A stretch of DNA of 64,000 bases from Rathayibacter agropyri (GTDB lineage: Bacteria > Actinomycetota > Actinomycetes > Actinomycetales > Microbacteriaceae), in contig NZ_JABRPL010000006.1 in NCBI RefSeq assembly GCF_013249015.1, positions 62,001 to 126,000 of the forward strand, written 5' to 3'. Below are positions 35,469 through 45,489 of the stretch, in pieces (position 1 is the first letter of the stretch; the number at the start of each line of letters is the position of its first letter). The translations under genes and the position numbers were made by a program. The notes under the pieces were generated by a model that was not told where the DNA came from, made no database searches, and was given only the letters and a program-made list of their open reading frames with translations.

Positions 35469-36520
35469 GGCGCCGTGTCCTCGTCGCCCGGCTCGACAGC
35501 GCCGGCGACGTGCTGCTCTGCGGTCCCGCGATCCGGGCGATCGCGGCGGAGGCGGAGGTGCTGCTGCTGAGCGGACCCCAGGGCGCAGCCGCGGCGGCGC
35601 TGCTCCCCGGGCCGGTGGCGGTGCGCACGTGGTGGTGCCCGTGGATCGGCGACGCCTCTCGGCCCGTCGACGTTGAGCTGGTCGATGAGCTGCGCGCGAT
35701 CGTGGCAGAGTTCAGCCCCGACGAGGCCGTGATCCTCACGTCCTTCCACCAGTCGCCGCTGCCGCTCGCGCTGCTCTTGCGCCTCTGCGGAGTCGCCCGG
35801 ATCTCCGGCGCCTCCGTCGACTTCGCCGGAGCTCTGCTCGATGTGCGCCTCGTTCCGGGCGAGACGCTGGCGGAGGACCAGCCGGAGCCGGAGCGCGCGC
35901 TGGCCATCGCGGCGGCGGCCGGATTCACGCTGCCCGCGGGCGACGACGGCCGCCTGCTGGTGCGCCGCGAGGGCATCCTCCCCGCTGCACTCGTGGACGT
36001 CGGCCGCTACGCCGTCGTGCATCCCGGAGCCGCGGTGCCGGCCAGAGCCTGGCCCGCGGCCAACGCGGCGCGCGCGGTCGAGCTGCTCGCCGACGCGGGC
36101 CTCGCCGTTGTTGTCACCGGGGGGCCGGGCGAGCGGGCGCTGACAGCCGAGGTCGCCGGCAGCCGCGGGATCGATCTGGGTGGGGCGACGGACTTCGCGG
36201 GGGCATCGGAGGTCCTGGCCCGCGCCGAGGTGGTGATCAGCGGCAACACCGGCCCCGCGCACCTCGCCGCGGCGGTCGGCACCCCCGTTGTCAGCCTGTT
36301 CGCTCCGGTCGTCCCCGCCGTTCGCTGGGCGCCCTACGGAGTCCCGGTCGCGCTGCTCGGGGACCAGGAGGCGGCCTGCGCCGGTTCGCGGGCGCGCGTC
36401 TGCCCTGTTCCCGGCCACCCCTGCCTCGCGGGGGTGAGCGCCGAGGAGGCGGTCGCCGCCGCGCTCCGGCTCAGCGCCACCCTCCCGGCTCCCACCCCCA
36501 CGAGAGAGGCGATCGCATGA
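35465..36520 (+). CDS. Glycosyltransferase family 9 protein
   Basis: A 351-residue GT-B enzyme of the heptosyltransferase family: VLVARLDSAGDVLLCGPAIRAI at the N-terminus, GRYAVVHPGAAVPARAWP at the start of the donor domain and ISGNTGPAHLAAAVGTPVVSLFAP. Cysteines near the end (ACAGSRARVCPVPGHPCLAG) resemble the C-terminal Cys set of some GT9 proteins. GTG 35465 overlaps the GmhB stop. Confidence 0.9.
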   Translation: MRRRVLVARLDSAGDVLLCGPAIRAIAAEAEVLLLSGPQGAAAAALLPGPVAVRTWWCPWIGDASRPVDVELVDELRAIVAEFSPDEAVILTSFHQSPLPLALLLRLCGVARISGASVDFAGALLDVRLVPGETLAEDQPEPERALAIAAAAGFTLPAGDDGRLLVRREGILPAALVDVGRYAVVHPGAAVPARAWPAANAARAVELLADAGLAVVVTGGPGERALTAEVAGSRGIDLGGATDFAGASEVLARAEVVISGNTGPAHLAAAVGTPVVSLFAPVVPAVRWAPYGVPVALLGDQEAACAGSRARVCPVPGHPCLAGVSAEEAVAAALRLSATLPAPTPTREAIA

Positions 36521-37509
36521 GGATCCTGCTCTGGCATGTGCACGGCGGCTGGACGGACGCGTTCGTCCGCGGGTCGCACACCTTCGTGCTGCCCCGCACT
36601 GCGGCCCGCGACGGCTGGGGCCTGGGTACCGGCGGACGCGACTGGCCGAACGCCGTCGACATCGCCCCGGAGCAGTTGCACGACACCGACATCGACGCTG
36701 TCCTCCTCCAGCGCCCCGACGAGTTCGCCGAGGCGGAGCGCCTGCTCGGCCGCCGACTCGGCCGCGACGTCCCCGCGGTCTATGTCGAGCACAACACTCC
36801 GCGCGGAGACGTGCCTACCACTCGGCATCCGCTCGCCGACCGCGACGACCTGCTGATCGTGCACGTCACCCACTTCAACGCGCTGATGTGGGACACCGGC
36901 TCGACCAGGACGACCGTCATCGAGCACGGGATCCACGACCCGGGGCCCCTCTACACCGGCGAGCTTGCTCACTTCGGCGTCGTCGTCAACGAGCCGGTCC
37001 GCCGCGGACGCGTCGCCGGTACCGACCTGCTCCCCCGCTTCGGGGCCGTCGCTCCGCTCGATGTGTTCGGGATGAAGACCGACCGGCTCGCGGAGCTACC
37101 AGGGCTCGAGGAGGTGACCGTGCTCGGTGACCTGCGCACGCAGGCGATGCACGCCGCGCTCGCCCGCCGTCGGGTCTACCTGCACCCGTTCCGCTGGACG
37201 TCGCTCGGCCTTGCACTGCTCGAGGCGATGCACCTGGGCATGCCCGTCGTCGCGCTCGACGTCACCGAGGCGGGACGGGCCGTGCCGCACGAGGCTGGAG
37301 CGATCACGAACGACCTCGACGCCCTCGTCGCCGCGGCCCGCACCCTGATCGAGAACCCGGATCGCGCCGCCCGCGCCGGGGCCGTGGCCCGCGAAGCCGC
37401 CCTCGCCCGCTACAGCCTCGCCCGATTCCACCGCGACTGGGATGAGCTCCTAGCCGATCTTCCGCGTCGCCGCACGGCGCCGCCCGCCCTGGAAGGGAGC
37501 ACACGATGA
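36517..37509 (+). CDS. Glycosyltransferase (GT4-like)
   Basis: A 330-residue GT-B protein with an unusual N-terminus ([17 protein letters not shown]) and a donor-domain region [27 protein letters not shown], which contains the E-x7-E-like motif of GT4. ATGA overlap with the upstream GT9 gene. It probably adds another sugar to the heptose-containing glycan. Confidence 0.85.
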   Translation: MRILLWHVHGGWTDAFVRGSHTFVLPRTAARDGWGLGTGGRDWPNAVDIAPEQLHDTDIDAVLLQRPDEFAEAERLLGRRLGRDVPAVYVEHNTPRGDVPTTRHPLADRDDLLIVHVTHFNALMWDTGSTRTTVIEHGIHDPGPLYTGELAHFGVVVNEPVRRGRVAGTDLLPRFGAVAPLDVFGMKTDRLAELPGLEEVTVLGDLRTQAMHAALARRRVYLHPFRWTSLGLALLEAMHLGMPVVALDVTEAGRAVPHEAGAITNDLDALVAAARTLIENPDRAARAGAVAREAALARYSLARFHRDWDELLADLPRRRTAPPALEGSTR

Positions 37510-38831
37510 AGCACCAGCTTTTGGCGGCGCGTCCGCTCACGATCGCGATGGTCTCGGAGCACGCGAGCCCGCTCGCGACGCTCGGCGGGGTCGACGCCGG
37601 CGGCCAGAACGTGCACGTCGCGGCGCTTGCCGACGCGCTCGCCCGCCGCGGCCACCGCGTCGTGGTCTACACGCGCCGCGACGACCCCTCCCTCCCCCGC
37701 CGGGTGCCCTTCACCTCGGGTGTCGAGGTCGTGCACATCGACGCCGGACCGCCGCGCCGGGTGCCGAAGGACGACCTGCTTCCCTTCATGGGTGACTTCG
37801 CGGTCGACCTCGCCGAGGAGTGGCTCGAGGAGCGACCGGACCTCGTCCACAGCCACTTCTGGATGTCCGGGGTTGCGGCGCTCGACGCCTCCGACCGGGT
37901 GGAGCGCGTCACCGGGCGCCGCGTGCCGGTACTGCACACCTTCCACGCCCTCGGCGTTGTCAAGCGCCGTCAACAGGGCGCGCTGGACACGAGCCCCGAA
38001 GAGCGCGCCTGGCTCGAGCCGGGCGTCGGCCAGCGGGCAGACGGCATCGTCGCCACCTGCTCCGATGAGGCGTTCGAGCTGAAGGGTCTGGGCGTGCCGA
38101 CCTCGCGCATCTCGGTCGTGCCCTGCGGAGTCGACATCGACCGATTCACCGTCGACGGCCCGGTCGCGCCGCGCGGCGAGCGACCGCGGCTGATGACCAT
38201 CGGACGCCTCGTGCCCCGCAAAGGCATGGGCATCGCGATCGAGGCACTCTCCCTCCTGGTCGCGGCCGGCCACGACGCCGAGCTCGTCGTCGTCGGCGGC
38301 TCCGGCTCGGGCGACGCGCTCACGGCCGATCCCGAGTATCAGCGGCTGCACGGGGTCGCCGAGAAGCTCGGAGTCGCCGACCGCGTCGACTTTGTCGGCC
38401 AGCTCTCGCAGACGGCGATGCCCGCGATGCTCCGCTCGGCCGACGTGATGGTCTGCGCGCCCTGGTACGAGCCGTTCGGCATCACTCCGCTCGAGGCGAT
38501 GGCGTGCGGAGTGCCGGTCGTCGCCTCCTCGGTCGGCGGACTGATCGACACCGTGGTCGAGGACGTCACCGGAGTGCATGTGCCCCCGCGCGACCCCATC
38601 GCCCTCGCTGCCGCGCTCACCTCGCTTCTCGCAGACCCCACACGAGCCCGCGCCTACGGGGTCGCGGGCCGCGAGCGCGTCGAGGCCCGCTACTCCTGGG
38701 ACCGCGTCGCCACGGACACCGAGCGCGCCTACCTCACGACCCTCGCGGGGATCGGCGACGAGTCGGTCCTCACCGGCGCCACAAGCGCACCCTCATCCCC
38801 CACCACCCGGAAGGCGGCTCCGCGACGATGA
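37506..38831 (+). CDS. Glycosyltransferase family 4 protein
   Basis: A 441-residue retaining GT-B enzyme: [24 protein letters not shown] at the acceptor side, [17 protein letters not shown] and [21 protein letters not shown] (EX7E motif) at the donor side. This resembles MshA/sucrose-synthase-like GT4 enzymes. ATGA overlap with the gene before and the GmhA gene after. Confidence 0.92.
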   Translation: MKHQLLAARPLTIAMVSEHASPLATLGGVDAGGQNVHVAALADALARRGHRVVVYTRRDDPSLPRRVPFTSGVEVVHIDAGPPRRVPKDDLLPFMGDFAVDLAEEWLEERPDLVHSHFWMSGVAALDASDRVERVTGRRVPVLHTFHALGVVKRRQQGALDTSPEERAWLEPGVGQRADGIVATCSDEAFELKGLGVPTSRISVVPCGVDIDRFTVDGPVAPRGERPRLMTIGRLVPRKGMGIAIEALSLLVAAGHDAELVVVGGSGSGDALTADPEYQRLHGVAEKLGVADRVDFVGQLSQTAMPAMLRSADVMVCAPWYEPFGITPLEAMACGVPVVASSVGGLIDTVVEDVTGVHVPPRDPIALAAALTSLLADPTRARAYGVAGRERVEARYSWDRVATDTERAYLTTLAGIGDESVLTGATSAPSSPTTRKAAPRR

Positions 38832-39448
38832 CTATCGACACCGTTCTGGACACCCCGACGGACGCCGTTCGGCGCCTCGTCGACGACCATGTGGCGCGCT
38901 CGCTCGACGTGGTCGCGCAGCTCGAGCGCCACTCCGAGCGGATCGCCGCGTGGGGCACAGAACTCGCCGACCGACTGCACTCCGGGGCCCGTCTGCTCGC
39001 CGCGGGCAACGGCGGCTCGGCGGCGGAGGCGCAGCACCTCACCGCGGAGCTGGTCGGCCGTTTCGACGGCGACCGCATCCCGTTCTCGGCACTCTCGCTG
39101 CACGCCGAGACTTCGAGCTTGACCGCGATCGGCAATGACTACGGCTTCGACCACGTGTTCGCTCGCCAGGTCACGGCCCACGCCCGTACCGGAGACGTGG
39201 TCGTACTGCTCTCGACCAGCGGACGCAGCGCCAACCTGCTGCACGCCGCCGAGGCAGCCCGCGCGGCCGGGGCCCGCTCGTGGGCACTGACCGGCGACGG
39301 ACCGAACCCGCTGACCGACCTCTGTGACGAGTCGATTGCCCTCGACGGCCACGGCGCGAACGTGCAGGAGGCGCAGCTCGTCCTGGTGCACGCGCTCTGC
39401 CGGGCCTTCGAGCACCGGATCCGCGCGCGAATGGCGGCGGCCTCATGA
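38828..39448 (+). CDS. gmhA: Sedoheptulose 7-phosphate isomerase
   Basis: A 206-residue SIS-domain protein: [22 protein letters not shown] is the GmhA signature; [17 protein letters not shown] and [18 protein letters not shown] follow. It converts sedoheptulose 7-phosphate to D-glycero-D-manno-heptose 7-phosphate, the first committed step of nucleotide-heptose synthesis. It overlaps both neighbours by ATGA. Confidence 0.95.
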   Translation: MTIDTVLDTPTDAVRRLVDDHVARSLDVVAQLERHSERIAAWGTELADRLHSGARLLAAGNGGSAAEAQHLTAELVGRFDGDRIPFSALSLHAETSSLTAIGNDYGFDHVFARQVTAHARTGDVVVLLSTSGRSANLLHAAEAARAAGARSWALTGDGPNPLTDLCDESIALDGHGANVQEAQLVLVHALCRAFEHRIRARMAAAS

Positions 39449-40818
39449 GCCGGCTGCGCCTCGTCGTCGTCGGTGACGTGATGCTCGACGTCGACCTCTC
39501 CGGGCCCGCGGAGCGACTGAGCCCGGACGCCCCGGTGCCCGTGGTCGATGTGTCGGTCCGCAGCGCCCGCGCGGGCGGCGCCGGGCTCGTGGCGCGGATG
39601 CTGGTGCGCGACGGCCACGACGTGACGCTCGTGACGGCGCTCGCCGACGACTCCGACCCGGACGTGGCCGAGTTGCGCGCCGAGTTGCACGGCGTCCGCG
39701 TCGTCGCCGGTCCCTCTGGTGCGCCGACACCCGTGAAAACGCGGGTCGCCGCCTCGGGCCACGCCGTCGTGCGGATCGACCGCGGCTGCGAGCGGCCCCC
39801 GGTCCCCGCCGTCACGGACGACATGCTTGCCGCCCTCGGCGACGCAGACGGGGTCGTCGTCGCCGACTATGGCCGCCGACTCACCGAGAACCCGTCGCTG
39901 CGCGCGGCGCTCGACGCGCTCTCGGTGCCGCTGGTCTGGGATCCGCATCCGCGCGGCTCGAAGCCGGTCGCCACGACCACGCTCGCGACGCCGAACCTCG
40001 CCGAGGCGACCGCGTTCTCGGGCGCAACCGGCCGCGGAGTGACGCTCGCCGAGTCGGCCGCAACCACGCTGCTGGAGCGATGGGGCTGCGGCGCCGTCGC
40101 GGTGACGATGGGCTCCTCCGGCGCTCTGCTGCGCTCGCGCGGCGCGGGAGTGCCGGTCGTCGTGCCCGCCGCGGCCGTACCGCCGACCGACCCCTGCGGA
40201 GCGGGCGACCGGTTCGCCGCCTCCGTTGCCGTCGCGCTCGCTCAGGGCGTGAGCCCCTCGGAGGCGGTTCAGGCGGCGGTCACCGACGCCGGGTCCTACC
40301 TGCTGGCGGGCGGAGTCGCCTCCCTCGCCGCTCCCGCCGACGCCGCTCCCCTGCACGGCGGCGGAGTCGACGCCCTGCGGGTCGCCGAATCGGTGCGCGC
40401 CTCGGGCGGCACCGTGGTCGCGACCGGCGGCTGCTTCGACCTGCTGCACGCCGGTCACGCCCGCACCCTCTCGGCCGCTCGCGCGCTCGGCGACTGCCTG
40501 ATCGTGTGCCTCAACTCGGACGACTCGGTGCGCCGGCTCAAGGGTGCCGCGCGGCCGATCATCCCCGAGGACGACCGCGTCGACCTGCTGCTCGCCCTGG
40601 AGTGCGTGGACGCCGTGCTGGTCTTCGGCGAGGACACGCCGGACGAGGCGCTTCGCCGCATCCGCCCCGACGTCTGGGTGAAGGGCGGCGACTACTCCGC
40701 CGAGTCCCTGCCCGAAACGGCGACGGTGGCGGAGTGGGGCGGCCGAGTCCTGACCGTGCCCTATCACCCCGGCCGCTCGACCACCCATCTCGCTGCCGCG
40801 CTCGCGCGCGTCGGTTGA
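39445..40818 (+). CDS. hldE: Bifunctional heptose 7-phosphate kinase/heptose 1-phosphate adenylyltransferase (first copy)
   Basis: A 457-residue fusion. The N-terminal ribokinase-like domain has VVVGDVMLDVDLSGPAERLSP, VVADYGRRLTENPSL and the PfkB signature DPCGAGDRFAASVAVAL. The C-terminal nucleotidyltransferase has GCFDLLHAGHARTLSAARALG (HxGH) and VWVKGGDYS. Together these would phosphorylate position 1 and couple AMP to give ADP-heptose. The kinase domain is shorter and more diverged than in the second copy at 45486. Confidence 0.93.
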   Translation: MSRLRLVVVGDVMLDVDLSGPAERLSPDAPVPVVDVSVRSARAGGAGLVARMLVRDGHDVTLVTALADDSDPDVAELRAELHGVRVVAGPSGAPTPVKTRVAASGHAVVRIDRGCERPPVPAVTDDMLAALGDADGVVVADYGRRLTENPSLRAALDALSVPLVWDPHPRGSKPVATTTLATPNLAEATAFSGATGRGVTLAESAATTLLERWGCGAVAVTMGSSGALLRSRGAGVPVVVPAAAVPPTDPCGAGDRFAASVAVALAQGVSPSEAVQAAVTDAGSYLLAGGVASLAAPADAAPLHGGGVDALRVAESVRASGGTVVATGGCFDLLHAGHARTLSAARALGDCLIVCLNSDDSVRRLKGAARPIIPEDDRVDLLLALECVDAVLVFGEDTPDEALRRIRPDVWVKGGDYSAESLPETATVAEWGGRVLTVPYHPGRSTTHLAAALARVG

Positions 40819-40880
40819 CCCGCGGCCCACGAGGCCCCCCAGACCGCCCCCGCAGGAAACGATGAGCACAGAAGGAAACC

Positions 40881-41585
40881 ATGAGCACCACTCCCACCCC
40901 CCTTGGCCGCGTCCTGATTACCGGAGGAGCATCCGGGCTCGGTGCGGCGGTCGCCGCCGCCGTCACTGCGGCGGGCGGTACCCCGATCGTGCTCGACCGC
41001 GACGTCTCGGCCGTGCAGGAGGGCGTCGCCGCCTACCAGGTCGACGTCGCGAAGACCCGCGAGGCCGAGAAGACGGTCGCCGAGATCGCGCGGGAGCACG
41101 GCGGGCTCGATGCCGTCGTCACCGCTGCCGGAATCGACCGCTGCGGCCGCCTGGTCGATGTGGAGCCGGAGGAGTGGGAGCGGGTCATCTCGGTCAACCT
41201 GCTCGGCACTGCGGCTGTCGTCCGTGCGGCGCTGCCCTTCCTCACCGAGACCCACGGCCGGGTCGTGACCGTCGCCTCCTCGCTGGCCATTAAGGCCGTG
41301 TCGGATGCGACCGCCTACTGCGCGTCGAAGTTCGGCGTGCTCGGCTTCACCCGGGCGCTCGCTGCCGAGACCAAGGGCGAGATCGGCGTCACGACGCTGA
41401 TCCCCTCCGGCATGAAGACGCGCTTTTTCGACGACCGCGACGAGCAGTACAAGCCCGGCCCCGACGCGCTGCTGAACGACCCGGAGAACGTCGCAAACGC
41501 AGTCATGTTCATCCTCGGCCAGCCCCGCGGCTGCGAAGTCCGCGAGCTCGTCATCACGCACGAGGAGGAGCCGTCCTGGCCGTGA
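40881..41585 (+). CDS. SDR family oxidoreductase
   Basis: A 234-residue classical short-chain dehydrogenase: NAD(P)-binding TGGASGLGAAVA, a VTAAGIDRCG segment at the NNAG position, Ser of VASSLA and YCASK as catalytic Tyr/Lys. Substrate unknown; location after HldE suggests sugar modification, but it is not HldD, which is an extended SDR. It starts 62 bp after hldE. Confidence 0.88.
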   Translation: MSTTPTPLGRVLITGGASGLGAAVAAAVTAAGGTPIVLDRDVSAVQEGVAAYQVDVAKTREAEKTVAEIAREHGGLDAVVTAAGIDRCGRLVDVEPEEWERVISVNLLGTAAVVRAALPFLTETHGRVVTVASSLAIKAVSDATAYCASKFGVLGFTRALAAETKGEIGVTTLIPSGMKTRFFDDRDEQYKPGPDALLNDPENVANAVMFILGQPRGCEVRELVITHEEEPSWP

Positions 41586-41620
41586 CCCCCGTCCCGGCTC
41601 CCGCGATCTCGCGCGGGGGC

Positions 41621-42703
41621 TCAGCGGGTGGCGGCGAGGACGGCTCGGACGTCGTCGAGCACGGGCTCAACGCGGACGTCCGCGACGAAGGTGATGTCGT
41701 GCTCGCACCGTGGAGCGGTCCAGCCGACCTGCGTCGCGTCGCGCCCGCAGACCGGGCAGCGCGTGGTCCAGCTCAACTGAACGCGGTGGCGCTGCCTGCC
41801 CAGTGGAGCGGCGTTGATCGCGTTGCCGACCCAGAAGATCCCGACGGTCGGTGCCCCGACTGCTGCGGCCAGGTGCCGGGGCCCTGAATCGTTGCCGAGC
41901 ACCAGGTCGGCGAGCGAGAGCAGCGGAGCGAGGTCCGGCAACTCGACCGCGCCAGCCCACGAGACGGTGCCGGGCGCGCCAGCCACGATCTCGTCGGCCG
42001 CGGGCACGTCGGAGGCGTCCCCCACGACGAGGACGCGCGCCCCGTCGGCGAGCAGCGCCCGCGCCACCCCCGCGAAATTCGCGCTCGGCCAGCGGCGGCG
42101 GGGGTCGGTCGCTCCCGGGTGAATCACCACGAGCGAACCACCCGCCGGCAGCGCGGCGGCGAGGCGGTCACGCCGCTCGGGATCGACGTGCAGGATCGGC
42201 TCGAGCCGGGTCGCAGGGGCACCGGCGAGCCCGACGATCTCGAGCCCCCGCAGCATCTCGTGCTGGTAGTAGACGTAGGGGATCGTGCGCTCGAGTTGCA
42301 CGGCATCCGGGGTGCGCGACCCGATCGTGTGCCGCGCGCCGAGCCGCTGCAGGAAGGGGTTGGAGTAGCGCCCGCCCCCGTGCAGCTGCACGGCGAGGTC
42401 GAACTGGTGCGCGCGCATCCGCTCGGTGAAGTCCTCGACGGCCTGCGGATCCTCGCCCTCGCCGTCCCGGACGCCCTGCGCAACCGGCAGGATCTCGACG
42501 TGTGCCACCGGCGACTCCACACCCTCGAGCAGCACCCGGTGCGCGGGCGTGCCGAGCAGCGTGATCTCCGCCCCCCGGTACGCCGCCGCGAGCGCCTCGA
42601 CGGCGGGCAGCGCGAAGAGTAGGTCGCCGAGTCCGCCGCCGCGCAGCACAGCGATCCTCTCGACTCCGGCGAAGGGCTCTCGGAGGGGGGCGATGGCGAC
42701 CAC
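41621..42703 (-). CDS. Glycosyltransferase family 9 protein
   Basis: A 360-residue GT9 protein: IAVLRGGGLGDLLFALPAVEAL, FDLAVQLHGGGRYSNPFLQ, LVVIHPGATDPRRRWPSANF and LVLGNDSGPRHLAAAVGAPTVGIFW. A C-terminal CPVCGRDATQ...C block may bind metal. Opposite strand to the operon, but part of the same island. Confidence 0.9.
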   Translation of the reverse strand: MVAIAPLREPFAGVERIAVLRGGGLGDLLFALPAVEALAAAYRGAEITLLGTPAHRVLLEGVESPVAHVEILPVAQGVRDGEGEDPQAVEDFTERMRAHQFDLAVQLHGGGRYSNPFLQRLGARHTIGSRTPDAVQLERTIPYVYYQHEMLRGLEIVGLAGAPATRLEPILHVDPERRDRLAAALPAGGSLVVIHPGATDPRRRWPSANFAGVARALLADGARVLVVGDASDVPAADEIVAGAPGTVSWAGAVELPDLAPLLSLADLVLGNDSGPRHLAAAVGAPTVGIFWVGNAINAAPLGRQRHRVQLSWTTRCPVCGRDATQVGWTAPRCEHDITFVADVRVEPVLDDVRAVLAATR

Positions 42704-42798
42704 GGCGGGTTCCTCTCAGGTGCGGAGTCGCGGTGCGGCTCCGGGGGCGTGCACTCCTCCACTTCCCCGCGAGACCCGATCCGAAACCGGATGGGCGC

Positions 42799-42871
42799 CG
42801 CACAACGTCGGCTGAGAGCCCCTCTCATCGACGATGGTGGATGAGATCGCGTCTCAGCTGACGTTGTGCGC
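42799..42871. repeat. Long imperfect inverted repeat
   Basis: Arms of about 31 nt (CGCACAACGTCGGCTGAGA on the left, TCTCAGCTGACGTTGTGCG on the right, plus CTCATC/GATGAG near the loop) form a near-perfect palindrome between the GT9 start and the 3' end of the HTH gene. It is unrelated in sequence to the four-copy palindrome family. It could be a terminator for the HTH gene. Confidence 0.8.
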
Positions 42872-42874
42872 GGG

Positions 42875-43264
42875 TCAGGAGGCAGCGGCCCGCTCAAGCT
42901 GCTGAACCCGGGTCCGAGAGACCCCGAACGCGGCCGCGGTTGCCTCAAGGGAGTACCTATCCGCGCGAGCGATGGCCACCGCTCGACGCCGCGCCGCCGC
43001 AGAGCGCTCCTGGGCCGCTCGAGATTCGCGCTCCGCCTCCTCCGCCTCGCGCCACAGCTCCTCCGCCTCGGGCGTGACCCGCACGGTGACCTCCACGGTG
43101 ACCTCGTCCACCGCGACCCCGACCGCGAGCGCCGCTATCTCGTGGGCGACCGCGTCCGCCTCGCCCAGTCCGCGCGCCTGCCCCACGATGTCCAGTTCGC
43201 GGATCGTCACGAGCCACCAGCGGCCGTCGCGCTCAACGGTCGCTGCGTACCTGTACTCAGTCAT
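42875..43264 (-). CDS. HicB-like protein with C-terminal helix-turn-helix
   Basis: A 129-residue protein. Residues 1-55 form an HicB-like partial RNase H fold (YAATVERDGRWWLVTIRELD, GEADAVAHEIAALAV). A charged coiled helix (EELWREAEEAERESRAAQE) then leads to a C-terminal HTH (LEATAAAFGVSRTRVQQLERA). Resembles HicB-type antitoxins, but no HicA gene is adjacent. Start 43264 has GAGGA at good spacing. Confidence 0.75.
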   Translation of the reverse strand: MTEYRYAATVERDGRWWLVTIRELDIVGQARGLGEADAVAHEIAALAVGVAVDEVTVEVTVRVTPEAEELWREAEEAERESRAAQERSAAARRRAVAIARADRYSLEATAAAFGVSRTRVQQLERAAAS

Positions 43265-43456
43265 CGGAATCCTCACTATCGCCATTCCTGCGGGACCGCA
43301 GGAAGCTTCCGCATCAGCCGAAGTACAAGCCCCCTGGTGAGAGAAGGGCTAGGGGGACTGGCAACTTGGCGCTTCCCACCGCGGGAACGGCGCGGCAGGA
43401 GCAATCCCCGCGCCGGCGTGTGACGCCGAAAGCGGCCACCTCCCTAGCCTCGGTGT

Positions 43457-44083
43457 ATGTACTCTCACTTTCCCGCCGCGGCCGTCGCGGCTGCCGCCTC
43501 CGTCGCCATCCCCGCGATCGTCCTGTTTGTCATTCGGCGGCGCGATCGCAAGCGTCCCGACGAGCGGATCTCCGCCGCACCGGACGACGCCGTCGTCCTC
43601 TCGTTCCGACGCTCGCAGATCGTCGTGAACCGGGTCGTCGGCATCATCGTCGCCGTGCTCGGCGCCCTGATGACCGTCATCGCAGCGACCAGACCCAACG
43701 AGACGGAGATGCTCATCGCCAGCATCGTCATGGTCGTCCTCGGCGCTCTGATGATCCTGCTGGCGAGCGCGCTCGCGCGATTCCGGGTCACCCTCCTCGC
43801 CGATCGGATCAACAGCGTCCCGATGATAGGGCGCCGGCGGTCTATCCCCGTCCACGACATCGCCAGAATCATTCCGGCAGCAGGCTGGTACGGCGGACTT
43901 CAGGTCTACGACGTTCGGCGCAAGCGCCTCTTCTCCGTCACGACCATCAGCCTCGGGTTTGCGCATCTCGTGCCGTTCCTTCAGTGGAACGCCCCCGTAG
44001 CGTGGGAGGAGTTCGTGCGGAAGTACGAGCGGAACCTCCCCCAGATCCTCGGGCCCGCAGCACCCCGCGCGCAGGAGCGCTAA
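43457..44083 (+). CDS. Membrane protein with PH-like domain (hypothetical)
   Basis: A 208-residue protein: one N-terminal TM, two more around VVGIIVAVLGALMTVIAAT and ASIVMVVLGALMILLASAL, then a soluble beta-rich region RFRVTLLADRINSVPMIGRRR that looks like a bacterial PH-type module. Function unknown. Between the heptose operons and perhaps unrelated to them. Confidence 0.65.
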   Translation: MYSHFPAAAVAAAASVAIPAIVLFVIRRRDRKRPDERISAAPDDAVVLSFRRSQIVVNRVVGIIVAVLGALMTVIAATRPNETEMLIASIVMVVLGALMILLASALARFRVTLLADRINSVPMIGRRRSIPVHDIARIIPAAGWYGGLQVYDVRRKRLFSVTTISLGFAHLVPFLQWNAPVAWEEFVRKYERNLPQILGPAAPRAQER

Positions 44084-44169
44084 ATTCCGGCAGGCCCGAT
44101 GTCTAGGCCACCACCCCGCGGGTACCGGACGGTTGCGCCTGCCACCCCGCGGGCGCCTCCGACCGAGAG

Positions 44170-45489
44170 GTGACCGTGACCATCGACACCAGTGCCACCG
44201 CCGTCGACGCCGTCCGCCGCGCGCGGACCGCATTCCCCACTTGGGCCACCACAGCGCCCGCCGAGCGCGGCGCCCTCCTGCGCGCCGCCGCCCACCGCGT
44301 GGCCGCGCGCGAGCAGGAACTCGCCGCCCTCACGACCGAGGAGACGGGTAAGCCCGCGGGCGACGCCCTCGGCGGCGTCCGAGCGGGAGTCGACACGCTG
44401 CTCCAGTACGCCGAGCTCGGTCCTCTGCATCGCGGCACGAGTCTTCGCGGAGGAGCCCTGAACGTCGACCTCGCCCTGCCGCACCCGCGCGGCGTGGTCC
44501 TCGCACTTACTCCGTGGAACGACCCGGTCGCCGTCGCGGCTGGTCTGCTGGGCGCTGCGATCGTCTCCGGCGACGTGGTCGTGCACAAGCCCAGCGAGCG
44601 CAGCCCCGCGACCGGTGCCCTGTTCACGAGCATCCTCGCCGACGCTCTGCCCCACGGCGTGCTCACCCTGGTCGAGGGCGACGGAGCGATCGGCGACGAG
44701 CTCGCCCGCACCGAGGGCGTTGACGTCCTCGCCCACGTCGGATCGACGGCCACCGGCCGCGCGCTGGCACGGATCGCCGCGGTCACCGGCGCACACGTGA
44801 TCCTCGAGAACGGCGGCAATGACGCGCTCGTCGTGGACCGCGACGTCGATCCGGTCTGGGCCGCGGAGCAGGCCGCGCTCGGCGCCTTCGCCAACGCGGG
44901 TCAGATCTGCACCTCCGTCGAGCGGATCTACGTGCACCGCGACATCGCCGATGCCTTCACCGCCGCGCTGGTGGCCGAGGCCGAGCGCTGGAGTACCGGC
45001 CCCCTCCCCCGGCTGGTCGACGCCCGCATGCGCGACGCCGTGCACGAGCACGTCACCGAGGCGCTCGGCAGCGGCGCCCGTGCCCTCACCGGCGGCACCC
45101 CCGGCGAGGGCACCTTCTACCCGGCCACCGTCCTCGCCGACTGCACCGAGTCGATGCTTGTGATGACCGAGGAGACCTTCGGCCCCGTCGCCCCGATCGC
45201 CGTCGTCGGCTCCTTCGACGAGGGCCTCGCCCGCGCCGCCGCGAGCCCCTACGGCCTGGCCGCGTCGGTCCTCACCGCCGACATGGAGCACGCGCATCGC
45301 GCCGCGGCGACCCTTCCCGTGGGCACCGTGAAGGTCAACGGTGTCTTCGGAGGCGCCCCCGGCGGCAGCGCGCAGCCCCGCGGCACCTCCGGGTCCGGCT
45401 TTGGCTACGGCCCCGAGCTGCTGGATGAGATGACCACCACCACGGTCGTGCACTTCGGCCTCCCCGTCCTCCCGGGCGGTGCCCGATGA
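44170..45489 (+). CDS. Aldehyde dehydrogenase family protein
   Basis: A 439-residue ALDH: LALTPWNDPVAVAAGLLGAA, VLAHVGSTATGRALARIAA, catalytic Glu in VILENGGNDALVV, catalytic Cys in NAGQICTSVERIYV and TEETFGPVAPIAVV. It lacks about 40 residues compared with full ALDHs, mostly in the N-terminal region. It precedes the second HldE with an ATGA overlap, so it may make or remove an aldehyde or acid sugar. GTG start. Confidence 0.9.
   Translation: MTVTIDTSATAVDAVRRARTAFPTWATTAPAERGALLRAAAHRVAAREQELAALTTEETGKPAGDALGGVRAGVDTLLQYAELGPLHRGTSLRGGALNVDLALPHPRGVVLALTPWNDPVAVAAGLLGAAIVSGDVVVHKPSERSPATGALFTSILADALPHGVLTLVEGDGAIGDELARTEGVDVLAHVGSTATGRALARIAAVTGAHVILENGGNDALVVDRDVDPVWAAEQAALGAFANAGQICTSVERIYVHRDIADAFTAALVAEAERWSTGPLPRLVDARMRDAVHEHVTEALGSGARALTGGTPGEGTFYPATVLADCTESMLVMTEETFGPVAPIAVVGSFDEGLARAAASPYGLAASVLTADMEHAHRAAATLPVGTVKVNGVFGGAPGGSAQPRGTSGSGFGYGPELLDEMTTTTVVHFGLPVLPGGAR

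Noticed and set aside
39139-40869. 576-codon open frame on the minus strand
   Set aside because: It lies wholly opposite gmhA/hldE, with His/Arg/Gly-rich non-protein-like composition; a high-GC shadow frame.
42875-43264. Complete HicAB toxin-antitoxin system
   Set aside because: Only an HicB-like HTH protein is present; no HicA-size frame with a double-stranded-RNA-binding pattern lies next to it.
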